64,000 bases of DNA from Verrucomicrobiaceae bacterium (lineage in GTDB: Bacteria > Verrucomicrobiota > Verrucomicrobiia > Chthoniobacterales > Terrimicrobiaceae). The first letter of the stretch is position 1, and every line of letters starts with the position of its first letter. Shown here piece after piece: positions 18,654-26,231 of this stretch. Below the pieces are notes generated by a model that saw only the letters and a list, made by a program, of their open reading frames with translations, made no database searches and was not told the DNA's origin. The stretch is from NCBI GenBank assembly GCA_007280915.1, contig QYQL01000037.1, positions 35,684-99,683 of the forward strand, written 5' to 3'. Both the position numbers and the translations under genes were made by a program.

Positions 18654-19217
18654 ATGAATCTGCCCAACAAGCTCACGGTTTCGAGGCTTTGGCTCACAGC
18701 GGCATTTGTCGTTTGTTTCGCCGTGGAGATCCCCGGCCGCTTCACCATTGCGCTCGTGGTTTTTCTCGCTGCGACGGTTACGGATTACCTCGACGGAGTC
18801 ATTGCCCGCCGCCGGGGGCTCATCACCGACTTCGGCCAGCTCATGGATCCCCTGGCGGACAAAATCCTCACCGCGTCCGCATTCATCAGCCTCTGCGCCA
18901 TCGACGCATTTCCCGCCTGGGCTGTCATCGTCATCATCAGCCGGGAATTTCTCATCACCGGCCTCCGGTCGCTGGCCTCTTCAAAAGGCATCATCGTGCC
19001 CGCCGACAAACTGGGAAAACACAAGACCGCCTGGCAGATGATCACCATCATCTACTTCCTCATCCTGCTCTCCGTGAACGAATGGTCGCCCGGACCGTGG
19101 CTTGCGCCCGCTTGGGGATTCGGTACCTACGGGCTCGTTTCTATCACGGTCATCCTCACCGTCTATTCTGGTGCCGCCTACCTCGCCAAGAATCGCTCGC
19201 TCATCCAAACGGAGTGA
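18654..19217 (+). CDS. pgsA: CDP-diacylglycerol-glycerol-3-phosphate 3-phosphatidyltransferase
   Basis: This 187-residue membrane enzyme opens MNLPNKLTVSRL, the typical PgsA start. The CDP-alcohol phosphotransferase motif D-x2-D-G-x2-A-R-x8-G-x3-D-x3-D is complete from about residue 44 (DYLDG, DFGQLMDPLAD). Four to five hydrophobic helices follow. It makes phosphatidylglycerophosphate, the first committed step to phosphatidylglycerol and cardiolipin. The ATG at 18654 fits the family N-terminus; the frame is open further upstream only inside gnd's antisense strand. It is divergent from gnd. Confidence 0.9.
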   Translation: MNLPNKLTVSRLWLTAAFVVCFAVEIPGRFTIALVVFLAATVTDYLDGVIARRRGLITDFGQLMDPLADKILTASAFISLCAIDAFPAWAVIVIISREFLITGLRSLASSKGIIVPADKLGKHKTAWQMITIIYFLILLSVNEWSPGPWLAPAWGFGTYGLVSITVILTVYSGAAYLAKNRSLIQTE

Positions 19218-19220
19218 TTA

Positions 19221-19335
19221 CGCGCCTGCGGCGCGAATGCGAAATTTTGAATGTGAAATGCGGAATGGCCGCTGTGGCGTCCGACTTTCATTTCGCATTC
19301 CACATTCCAAATTTCCCATTGCGCGCGAAGCGCGC
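19221..19335. repeat. Palindromic heptad-armed repeat element, copy 1
   Basis: This 115-base element starts with the hairpin end CGCGCCTGCGGCGCG. It continues with heptad-like units (AATGTG/AATGCGG type) and a core ending GTGGCGTCCGACT. The mirrored arm carries CATTCCA/AATTTCC units, and the element closes with TTGCGCGCGAAGCGCGC. It starts 4 bases after the pgsA stop. Ends and arm motifs are shared with the copy at 20782; the right end is also shared with the copy at 23153. Confidence 0.7.
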
Positions 19336-19435
19336 TCTGCAACTGTTGCATGGCCTTATACAGGTTTTCCCCATCTGAGATTGAAGGATCGCTTTTGTTG
19401 TCAAAATCTACCTATGGCATGAGATTGGGGTCGTT

Positions 19436-19837
19436 ATGAAAACACCAACTAGCAAACTGTCGGTTCAATCAGCTTTCAGCTTGGTTGAATTACTCGTTGT
19501 GATTGCAGTCATCGCGGTCATCGCGGCGATTGCCATTCCCAACATCGCAAACATCACCCAGTCGGCGGACGCAGCCACCAAGCTCCGGAACGCCCAGTCG
19601 CTGGCCATGACCTACAACAACTACGCCGAGGCCTACTATGCGGTGAGCAATGCGTATCCAACCACTGCTGATGTGCCCGCAGCAATCACTGCAATGGCAG
19701 CCGGTGCGACTGTGGTCAACAATCGCCTGAACGTTACGAATTCGTTCCGCCTGCCGGGCATCACAACAGACAACGTTGCCACAAACAAACTGTCGTTGTC
19801 CAACAACCAGCTGGTCTTCACGCCAGGCGCAAACTGA
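19436..19837 (+). CDS. Type IV pilin-like protein A
   Basis: This 133-residue small pilin-like protein has a 13-residue leader and predicted cleavage SA/FSLVELLVV (Ala at -1, Glu at +5). A very hydrophobic helix follows (AVIAVIAAIAIP), then a short soluble domain without cysteines. Residues from FSLVELL through ANITQSAD are almost identical to those of the next gene, so the two are tandem duplicates. There is no assembly gene beside it, and the pseudopilin operon is 11 kb away. It could be a major or minor pilin/pseudopilin processed by the same peptidase. Its exact role is unknown. Confidence 0.75.
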   Translation: MKTPTSKLSVQSAFSLVELLVVIAVIAVIAAIAIPNIANITQSADAATKLRNAQSLAMTYNNYAEAYYAVSNAYPTTADVPAAITAMAAGATVVNNRLNVTNSFRLPGITTDNVATNKLSLSNNQLVFTPGAN

Positions 19838-19892
19838 TCAGCAAACTTGGATTCTTCTCCTCGTATTGAGGGGGTAAGCCAAAAACTTGAGA

Positions 19893-19927
19893 CAGGCTCT
19901 GAGACCCCACTCAGAGCCTGTTTTGTT
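19893..19927 (+). terminator. Strong intrinsic terminator after pilin-like gene A
   Basis: CAGGCTCTGAG pairs perfectly over 11 base pairs with CTCAGAGCCTG around the loop ACCCCA, followed by TTTTGTT. It lies 55 bases after the stop of pilin-like gene A. It suggests that gene A is transcribed separately from, and possibly more strongly than, gene B. Confidence 0.88.
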
Positions 19928-19968
19928 GGAAGAGAAAAGTTGCCCCGAAGCATCCTTCCCTAACAAAC

Positions 19969-20352
19969 ATGTCAAAGGCGGCATTCAGTCTGGTCGAGCT
20001 TCTGGTCGTGATCGCGGTCATCGCCGTGATTGCGGCGATCGCGATTCCAAACATGGCGAATATCACCCAGTCGGCGGATAAGGCTGCCAAACTCCGCAAT
20101 GCCCAGAATGTGGTTTCCGTCTATAACTCCTACATCGCCTATTATCAGGCGACTGCGAATTCCCAAGACTACCCGTTTTCAACAAAGGAGGATGCCGTGG
20201 CGGCGCTCATCGCGCCCGGCGGGCTGATCGTGACGAACAACCGTCTCGGCACCACGAATTCCTTCCGGGTTCCGGTGCCGAGCACAAACGAAATCGGCAT
20301 GGAAAATCTCGTCATGTCCAACGGTTATCTTCTGATGATCAACCAGCAATAG
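19969..20352 (+). CDS. Type IV pilin-like protein B
   Basis: This 127-residue paralogue of the preceding gene has a leader of only five residues (MSKAA/FSLVELLVV), the same hydrophobic helix and the same IPNMANITQSAD junction. The soluble domain then diverges, sharing only short stretches such as VTNNRLGTTNSFR. Many synonymous differences between A and B show that the duplication is not recent. There are no cysteines. It ends 27 bases before a third, more divergent pilin-like gene, and the two are likely cotranscribed. Confidence 0.75.
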   Translation: MSKAAFSLVELLVVIAVIAVIAAIAIPNMANITQSADKAAKLRNAQNVVSVYNSYIAYYQATANSQDYPFSTKEDAVAALIAPGGLIVTNNRLGTTNSFRVPVPSTNEIGMENLVMSNGYLLMINQQ

Positions 20353-20379
20353 GGAAGGCAAGCCTGTCGGGAGGGATTT

Positions 20380-20778
20380 TTGTCACAAATGATTAAAAAA
20401 ATTTCCGGGATTTCGTGGATTGAAGTTTTGATAGTGATCGCCGTCCTTTGGATTATTGCTGTCATTACAATTCCGAATCTCCCGGTCCTGATCGAGGCGA
20501 ACCGGATGGCCAGGAGTCAGCGCACAGCGATGTCTTTGGCCAACCTCGCGCTGGCCGCCCGGAACAGCGGACATCCCGGCTGGGACAACAGGTCCGCGGC
20601 AATCACGGGGCTTATAAACGGGTTCGCGGTGACGAATCCCGCCGATCCCAGCATCGAAATCCGCTTTCAAAGCCGATTTTTAACTTCGGAAGAGCGTGCG
20701 GCTGCTGCGGAGTATTTGACCTTGGACGGGAAGAGTCTGATCTACGTGCCCGCCGGCGGGCAGCCCACGAATCTTTGA
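20380..20778 (+). CDS. Divergent type IV pilin-like protein C
   Basis: This 132-residue protein has a pilin-like N-terminus: short basic leader, then G/ISWIEVLIVIAVLWIIAVITIPN with Glu at +5. Trp replaces the usual aliphatic residue in the second and third turns. The soluble domain still shows the VTNP...IRFQSRFLT pattern related to A and B. The TTG at 20380 has a well-spaced GGGAGGG just upstream; the ATG at 20389 is the alternative but its spacing to that site is 13 bases. It may act as a minor pilin of the A/B fibre. Confidence 0.65.
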   Translation: MSQMIKKISGISWIEVLIVIAVLWIIAVITIPNLPVLIEANRMARSQRTAMSLANLALAARNSGHPGWDNRSAAITGLINGFAVTNPADPSIEIRFQSRFLTSEERAAAAEYLTLDGKSLIYVPAGGQPTNL

Positions 20779-20781
20779 TTT

Positions 20782-20912
20782 CGCGCCTGCGGCGCGAATG
20801 TGGAATTTGGAATGTGAAATGCGGAATGCCCGGGCGCGGCGCAACTGGAGGGACGCCCGCCGTGGTGTCCGAAATTTCCAATTTCCCATTTCGCATTGCG
20901 CGCGAAGCGCGC
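20782..20912. repeat. Palindromic heptad-armed repeat element, copy 2
   Basis: This 131-base element is the best preserved copy. Hairpin end CGCGCCTGCGGCGCG is followed by heptads GAATGTG, GAATTTG, GAATGTG, AAATGCG. The core is TGGAGGGACGCCCGCCGTGG then TGTCCGAA. Mirrored heptads AATTTCC, AATTTCC, CATTTCG, CATTGCG follow, and the element ends with GCGCGCGAAGCGCGC. It lies between convergent genes, starting 3 bases after one stop codon and ending 4 bases before the other. Confidence 0.75.
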
Positions 20913-20916
20913 CAAG

Positions 20917-21636
20917 CTATTCCTTCGAGGCGCCGACGATGTTTTCCTTGCGATACATATCGTTGTTCGACGCCTGGAACTCGGCTTTGAGGCGCACAGG
21001 GATTTTCGAGACATCCACGAACTTCCACGAAAGCAGGCGCAGGTCGTTTCCGGATTTCCCGCTATGCCGGATGGCCACAAGGAGGTGGCGTGCGTCGTCG
21101 CGGATCTTGTTCGTGGAGGTTTTGGGCTCGTAATAAAACGTGCGGAGGGTGCTTGACGGAGAATCGTAGAGCTTCGGGTCGAGGTAAACGACTTCGCCAT
21201 TTTCCATGGTGAGACGGAGGTCGGGATATCCGCTCCGCTGGTCCTCCCCATCGGCATTCTTCGGGATCGAGCATTTCCATCCGGGCTCGTTGTTGAGTTC
21301 GGCGAGAAGGTGGTCCTCGACGTGGCGGCTCGCCTCGTTGACGCGCGCCGTGTCGTGGATTTTCCCTTCCGGCTCGTTCAGGGCGTTCAGTGTCCGGTCC
21401 AGGGCGCGCCCGATCCGTTCGAGCCAGGCTGCGTCTTTTTCCGGATCAACCGGGATGACTTTCTTCCCGGTGGCGGCGAGGACAACGTCGGGGAAGGGAA
21501 TTCCTTTCAGGTCCCGTTCGTCTTTGAGCACCCAGCGGACCAGTTCGCAGGCATCGGCGGAATCTGCCGCCCGGCCGGAATGGAAAATAAACAGAACAGC
21601 GCCGGCCAGAATCGCTGCCGGTAGGAACGGGGCCAT
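20917..21636 (-). CDS. Secreted unknown protein with a PD-(D/E)XK-like motif
   Basis: This 239-residue protein begins MAPFLPAAILAGAVLFIFHSGRAAD, a typical signal peptide. I do not recognise a named family. Around residues 155-180 it has YPDLRL followed about 12 residues later by YLDPKLY, which fits the PD-(D/E)XK nuclease core (PD ... D-x-K) in a restriction-endonuclease-like fold. The segment TNKIRDDARHLLVAI downstream could complete that fold. It starts 11 bases after the OprB porin gene and is probably cotranscribed with it. The start at 21636 was chosen because upstream in-frame codons lie within the porin gene. A secreted nuclease is a hypothesis only. Confidence 0.55.
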   Translation of the reverse strand: MAPFLPAAILAGAVLFIFHSGRAADSADACELVRWVLKDERDLKGIPFPDVVLAATGKKVIPVDPEKDAAWLERIGRALDRTLNALNEPEGKIHDTARVNEASRHVEDHLLAELNNEPGWKCSIPKNADGEDQRSGYPDLRLTMENGEVVYLDPKLYDSPSSTLRTFYYEPKTSTNKIRDDARHLLVAIRHSGKSGNDLRLLSWKFVDVSKIPVRLKAEFQASNNDMYRKENIVGASKE

Positions 21637-21647
21637 TTTCTCACGTC

Positions 21648-23087
21648 TCAAAACGTCACGCTCATCTGGGCGCCGAGCACGAGGGCGTTCGGGATGTTTC
21701 CGGTGCCGCCCGGATTGATGACCCACTGCACATCGGGCTGGATGTAGGCGAACTGGGTGATGTTCACGCGATACGCCCACTCAAGGACGATTTCATATTC
21801 CGGATACCCGTTGCCTGCTGCGTTCGTTGCCGCCGCGTAGTCGCTGCTGAATTTCCCGTAAACGAATCCGAAGATCGAGTAGTCGTCATCGCGCGTGGGA
21901 ACCAAGCCTTTATAGACAATGCCGGCGTTCGCTTGGAACGGCAGCTTGGCGATGTTCTGCTGGGGGGAGAGCACGAAGGCCGACCAGAGCGTGAGCCCCT
22001 GATCGCTGCCCGGTGCCTCCTGCCACACCATCTGGTCGGCGTGCCAGTAGAACCCGTAGGAATTTGTCACCGTTTTGCCCGCTGCACCGATGTCCTGGAA
22101 TGTCCACGGCGAATAGTAGGCCCCGACCCAGTAGTGGCCCGGGAGGCCTTTCATCTCCGTCTCAGGCGAGACCGCCTTGAAGGATTTTCCCTCGGAACGG
22201 GCTTTCGTTGCCAGGGCGGTTTTTCCATCTGAAGCCGGAGCCGCCTTTTCCACAGGGCGCTTGAAGAACTCGGGGGTCCAGCCGAACTGGCTGATCAGGA
22301 GGACTCCGTCGCCGGAGCGGACGCTCCAGTCGAGGCCGTGGTAGTCACGGTTGAAGACCCGGTTCGACACCTGGTAGGCCCCGACCATCGCATTGAATTC
22401 CGGCGTCGGGTCGACTCTCAGGCGGGCTGCCCAGACCGCCCACGGATAGGCGGAAAACTGGGTGTTCACCGGCAGGGCCTGCGGGTTGCCATCGATCCCG
22501 TTGTTCATATACAGCCAGTAGATCGGGGAGGATGCAAAATCGTCGCCGGTCGAGAACCGTCCCGCCTTGATGCTGATCTTGTCATCGAGCAGCCGCTGCT
22601 CCATGACGAGGGCGTAGAACATGGCCGTCTGCCCGCCATAGACCTGCTGCACGGTGAACTGGTTTCCGACGTTCTCCTGCGAGAGGTTCGATCCCGCCCG
22701 GTTCAGTCCGCTGACGTCGAAGGTCAGTCCTTTCCAGCCGATGAGTTCCTCGAAATTCAACTGGAGCCCGAAGCTGACGTTGTCGCAGTAGGTGAACCCG
22801 CGGCTTTTTCCTCCGCTGGGATTTCCCGCGATGTTGTTTGTGTAGCTTGCGGAAAGCTCGACCCCACTGTCGTCGAGGTAGTTCCGGACGCCCCACCAGT
22901 CACCGGAGAGCACCTCGCCATCCCACCACTCGCGGGAACCGATGTAGTTGGATGGATACGGGTTGTAATACGTCCAGAACCGCGAGTGGCCGCTCGAGTT
23001 GTCATCGCCCGGAACTTCTCCGACATGCTGGGCGTGGAGTGATGCCAATGTGAATGCAACCGCAAGGGAGAACAGGATTTTTTTCAT
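21648..23087 (-). CDS. oprB: OprB-family carbohydrate-selective porin
   Basis: This is a 479-residue outer-membrane beta-barrel with the signal peptide MKKILFSLAVAFTLASLHAQ. Features of OprB porins include GDWWGVRNYLDDSGVEL near the N-terminus, GRFSTGDDFASSPIY, and alternating beta-strands ending in an aromatic residue (final LGAQMSVTF). OprB proteins take up glucose and other sugars across the outer membrane. The ATG at 23087 starts the signal peptide directly. The secreted PD-(D/E)XK-like protein follows on the same strand. Confidence 0.85.
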   Translation of the reverse strand: MKKILFSLAVAFTLASLHAQHVGEVPGDDNSSGHSRFWTYYNPYPSNYIGSREWWDGEVLSGDWWGVRNYLDDSGVELSASYTNNIAGNPSGGKSRGFTYCDNVSFGLQLNFEELIGWKGLTFDVSGLNRAGSNLSQENVGNQFTVQQVYGGQTAMFYALVMEQRLLDDKISIKAGRFSTGDDFASSPIYWLYMNNGIDGNPQALPVNTQFSAYPWAVWAARLRVDPTPEFNAMVGAYQVSNRVFNRDYHGLDWSVRSGDGVLLISQFGWTPEFFKRPVEKAAPASDGKTALATKARSEGKSFKAVSPETEMKGLPGHYWVGAYYSPWTFQDIGAAGKTVTNSYGFYWHADQMVWQEAPGSDQGLTLWSAFVLSPQQNIAKLPFQANAGIVYKGLVPTRDDDYSIFGFVYGKFSSDYAAATNAAGNGYPEYEIVLEWAYRVNITQFAYIQPDVQWVINPGGTGNIPNALVLGAQMSVTF

Positions 23088-23152
23088 AGGGAGGAAACGC
23101 CGCCGCAGCATATGCAAAAACCGCACGGTCGGGCAATCCCACAATCACGGGA

Positions 23153-23231
23153 ATTGCGCGGAAGGGCGTGCAGGCGGCTCTGGAGGGACGACCTCCGTGT
23201 CGTCCGACTTTTTCATTGCGCGCGAAGCGCG
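23153..23231. repeat. Palindromic repeat element, copy 3 (shortened)
   Basis: This copy keeps the core TGGAGGGACGACCTCCGTGT then CGTCCGACT and the terminal TTGCGCGCGAAGCGCG, but its left arm is short and the heptads are mostly lost. The left end ATTGCGCGGAAGG pairs with the right end. It lies just before the oprB start and 1 base from the stop of the chromate transporter gene on the same strand. Confidence 0.6.
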
Positions 23232-23232
23232 T

Positions 23233-23760
23233 TCAGATCCAGCCGAGCCAGCCGACGACACCCGCGGCGGCGACGATGAAAAGCGGGTTGATCTTTGTCG
23301 TCGTGAAGATGGCCGTGCAGACGGCAGTGAGCGCGTATGCCCGCCAATCGTGATCTGCTGCTTTGCTCATCACCCAGCCGCTGGCCAGGATGAGACCGAC
23401 TGTGAGCGGTGCGAGCCCTTTTTCAATGGCCTTCCGGAGTGACGAGTCTTTGGCCTTTTCCCACACGCGGCTGACCAGATACACGAGAATCCCCGCCGGA
23501 ATCATCATGGCCAGCGTGGCGAGGAGCGCCCCCGGAATCCCCGCGGCCTTGTATCCGATGATCGTCACGATGAGGATGCTCGGGCCGGGTGCGGCTTGGG
23601 AGATGGCGAAGACGTCGGCGAATTGTTTGTTGCTGAGCCAATGGTAGCTGTCCACGGTCTTTCGGTGCATTTCCGGAAGAACCGTATTCCCGCCGCCGAT
23701 CGAGAGAATCGAGAGCGAGCTGAACAGGATCAAAATCTGTGTGAGCGTGCGGATGTTCAT
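23233..23760 (-). CDS. chrA: Chromate transporter half-protein, second gene
   Basis: This 175-residue membrane protein of the short-chain CHR family has about five hydrophobic helices. The conserved family segment SIGGGNTVLPEMHR is followed by FAISQAAPGPSI, the second-half version of the CHR motif. Two half-size genes form one transporter unit; this one starts inside the end of the other (ATGA overlap). ChrA proteins export chromate, or in many organisms an unknown anion. No regulator gene is beside it. Confidence 0.85.
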   Translation of the reverse strand: MNIRTLTQILILFSSLSILSIGGGNTVLPEMHRKTVDSYHWLSNKQFADVFAISQAAPGPSILIVTIIGYKAAGIPGALLATLAMMIPAGILVYLVSRVWEKAKDSSLRKAIEKGLAPLTVGLILASGWVMSKAADHDWRAYALTAVCTAIFTTTKINPLFIVAAAGVVGWLGWI

Positions 23761-24296
23761 GGCTTCTTCGGCCACGCCCACGCGACGGCGAGAGGGGCGA
23801 GCAGCGACAGGCAGGCGAGCAACGGCCACCGGACCAGGCCGTTGAGCACGAAAATGGCCAGGAACAGTGTGATCGGGACGATTCCATGCAGGCACTTGCG
23901 TCCTGTTTTGAAGACCATCGAAAGCGTCAGGGCGACCGCCGCCGCCGCCGCGCCTTTCAAGATCCCCTGGACGGCGGGTATCTGGTGGAACTGGAAGTAG
24001 AAGTATGCCATCGCGAGAACGAGCAGGACCGGGACCAATGTCAGTCCGAAAACCGCGGCTAGCGCGCCCGGGATGCCGCGGAACTTGACGCCGACAAAAA
24101 CCGCGAGGTTGACCTGGTTTGCGCCCGGAAGGATGCGGCACATGGTTACGGCGCTCAGAAACTCCTCATCCTCCATCCAGCCTTTCTCGGCGACGAGGAC
24201 CTCGCGCGACCATGCGGAAAGCCCGCCGCCGAACGAGGCGAGCGCGATGTGATTAAATGTCAGGGCGAGGTCTGTCAGCGAGGGCTTGTCACTCAT
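23757..24296 (-). CDS. chrA: Chromate transporter half-protein, first gene
   Basis: This 179-residue partner of the downstream half-gene has the N-terminal CHR signature ASFGGGLSAWSREVLVAEKGW, TMCRILPGANQVNLAVFVG and a run of hydrophobic helices. Split, antiparallel half-proteins are typical of short-chain chromate transporters. The start at 24296 lies within the end of the upstream phospholipase-D-like gene (8-base overlap), so three genes form one coupled unit on the minus strand. Confidence 0.85.
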   Translation of the reverse strand: MSDKPSLTDLALTFNHIALASFGGGLSAWSREVLVAEKGWMEDEEFLSAVTMCRILPGANQVNLAVFVGVKFRGIPGALAAVFGLTLVPVLLVLAMAYFYFQFHQIPAVQGILKGAAAAAVALTLSMVFKTGRKCLHGIVPITLFLAIFVLNGLVRWPLLACLSLLAPLAVAWAWPKKP

Positions 24297-25278
24297 GCTG
24301 GAGATCCTTGTCGTGTGGAAAATCGTTTTCGTGGTGGAGCGAGGGATCCAGCGGGTCCGGGGCCTCGTAGCGGTGCGAGGTTTCCCAGTCGCTTTCAAAG
24401 ACAGCGAACAGGCGGGCGACCACGCCAGGATCCTGCACCTGGGTTCCCAGTTCGCGGCGCAGGTCGAACGCCGAACGGTCGATGTTCATTGAGCCGACAA
24501 GTGCGTGCGATTGGTCGACTAGCAGGAGCTTGGCGTGGAGGCGTAGGTTTTTCTGCTTGTGGACCTTGATGCCCGAACGGTGCATCACCCGAAGGGAGGA
24601 GAAGGTGTCCAGAATGTCCCAGTCACTGATCCCGTGCTTGCCCCCGCAGAGTACGCGCACCTCGACGCCTCTGTCCGCCGCGCTCAGGATGCGGTCGAGG
24701 ATTGTGGCGTCTACGAATTTGGGATGCTGAACGGCAAGCGAATGGCGGGCGGAATCGATGAACCGCGACATCGCCTCGCGCGAGTTGTTGTTGCTCCACA
24801 AAAGCCCGCTCTCCGGCGCAGGATGCCAGTCGCGCTGCTCCCAGTCGGCGTGAAACCCTTCCGCCACCTGGGCGACTTTGGCGGGTTCCTGTACGATGAC
24901 CCCGTAATCGCGTGTCAGCGTGAAATACTTCTGGCAAAGGTTGAAGGTCGCAATCAGTGCCGCCTTTCCATCCACGACGATCGATTTCTCGTGCGTCACA
25001 TAGAACTTCGGGCTCGCCCACTTGATCTCGACGCCGGCCTTTTGAAAAAACTCGAACGTCTCGTCGTTCGCGCGGTCCCCGCCGGAGCGCTTGGGGTTCA
25101 GCATGACCCGGACGGCAACCCCCGCATTCTTCCTCTCCACCACCGCATCCATCAGCTCCGGCTGGCTGAACGTGAATTGCTTGATGAGCAGGCTTTCTTT
25201 GGCGAGACGGATGAAATCCAGAACCGGAGCGACGCCGTCGTCGGGCTGGACAATCAGGTGAGGGACGGGAAGAAACAT
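24289..25278 (-). CDS. Phospholipase D-like / cardiolipin synthase-like protein
   Basis: This 329-residue protein has two HKD motifs, HEKSIVVDGKAAL in the first half (about residue 114) and HAKLLLVDQSHALVGSMN in the second (about residue 261). This two-domain arrangement is found in cardiolipin synthase and related phosphatidyltransferases or nucleases. It has no long membrane helix at the N-terminus, unlike E. coli ClsA, so it is nearer to ClsB-type or uncharacterised PLD proteins. The ATG at 25278 begins MFLPVPHLIVQPDDG. It overlaps the chromate transporter gene. The substrate is not determined by the sequence. Confidence 0.75.
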   Translation of the reverse strand: MFLPVPHLIVQPDDGVAPVLDFIRLAKESLLIKQFTFSQPELMDAVVERKNAGVAVRVMLNPKRSGGDRANDETFEFFQKAGVEIKWASPKFYVTHEKSIVVDGKAALIATFNLCQKYFTLTRDYGVIVQEPAKVAQVAEGFHADWEQRDWHPAPESGLLWSNNNSREAMSRFIDSARHSLAVQHPKFVDATILDRILSAADRGVEVRVLCGGKHGISDWDILDTFSSLRVMHRSGIKVHKQKNLRLHAKLLLVDQSHALVGSMNIDRSAFDLRRELGTQVQDPGVVARLFAVFESDWETSHRYEAPDPLDPSLHHENDFPHDKDLQHE

Positions 25279-25354
25279 GGTCGCGAAGCTAGCATTGCCC
25301 AAGCGCCCGCGCAAGTGAGTGCCTCCAGCCGGAAAACACTGGCGGGATGGAGGG

Positions 25355-26176
25355 TTAAATTGCGCGGCCTGAGCCGATTTCCGTCAAGAGCTCCCGATAC
25401 GCCTCCACGTCTTTCGCGAGGAAATTTTCCAGAAACCCTCGGATGTCGCCGGGCATCGGGGCCTCGGATGTGGGGTTGAGTTTGATCGTGAGGTGGCGGT
25501 TGAAGAAGAGGGCCCTTGTGGTGATGCCGAGGAAACGTTCGACGTCCTCCAGGAAGGCTTTTGGATCGCCGGCGATCCGGTCATAGCGGCCGAGGTAGAG
25601 GTTTCCGGGGGCGAGATGTTTTTTCCATGCCGCGATCATCGCGGGGTAATCCGCGCGCTGCCGCTGGCCGGAGCTTTCGAAATACTCGCAAAACTTTTCA
25701 AAACCCACCGGCTCCGATTTCCCCCGCACCAGGGTTTTTTTGGCATGCGACCACGCCCGCTCGATCGGGTCCCGGAGCATGATGATTCCCTTGAGATCCG
25801 GCTTGCAGGCCACGACGGCGGCGATGACTTCATCTGGAAGAAGCGCATAGGAGGCAGTGGCCTCCCCGATGATTTTCGGACGGTAAAAAGAAAGTGACTT
25901 TCGCAGGCACGTGTAGTGCTTTTTGAGCTTTTCCCCGAACGGCTCGTCGAATGAGGCCAGGTAATCCTCCAGGCAGGGATACAAGAAATGAGGATGGTCC
26001 GGCTTCCCGATCGTGCTGAAAAAATACGTCTCCTTCATCCGGTGGAGCAGGACTTCCGGATGAAGATGCAGGTTGTAGAAAAGCCAAGTGGTCCCGGTCC
26101 TCTGCGGCCCCAGGATCAGAAAGTCGGGAAAGTTCCGCAGGTCGGGGTTCGATCCCCTCGTCGGGATCACCTGCAT
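25355..26176 (-). CDS. PAPS-dependent sulfotransferase-like protein
   Basis: This 273-residue protein carries the 5'-phosphosulfate loop LGPQRTGTTWLFYNLHLHP at about residues 22-40 and the 3'-phosphate motif MLRDPIERAWSHAKK at about 132. Both define the Sulfotransfer_1 fold. It would transfer sulfate from PAPS to a hydroxyl of a carbohydrate, lipid or small molecule. No PAPS-making genes or glycan cluster adjoin it, so the acceptor is unknown. Neighbours on both sides are on the same strand but spaced by 55-76 bases, giving no clear operon. Confidence 0.8.
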   Translation of the reverse strand: MQVIPTRGSNPDLRNFPDFLILGPQRTGTTWLFYNLHLHPEVLLHRMKETYFFSTIGKPDHPHFLYPCLEDYLASFDEPFGEKLKKHYTCLRKSLSFYRPKIIGEATASYALLPDEVIAAVVACKPDLKGIIMLRDPIERAWSHAKKTLVRGKSEPVGFEKFCEYFESSGQRQRADYPAMIAAWKKHLAPGNLYLGRYDRIAGDPKAFLEDVERFLGITTRALFFNRHLTIKLNPTSEAPMPGDIRGFLENFLAKDVEAYRELLTEIGSGRAI

Positions 26177-26231
26177 GGCGCGCGATGAATCATTCCCCCG
26201 CGTTCAGAATTTTCCCGTTTCCGCACCGGCA

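Noticed and set aside
19336..19435. Sigma-54-type promoter upstream of pilin-like gene A
   Set aside because: A GG is present but the required GC at the -12 position with 10-base spacing is not, so the -24/-12 consensus is not met.
23233..24296. Two chrA genes as a frameshifted single gene
   Set aside because: Each half carries its own start and a complete CHR motif, and short-chain chromate transporters are normally encoded as such pairs.
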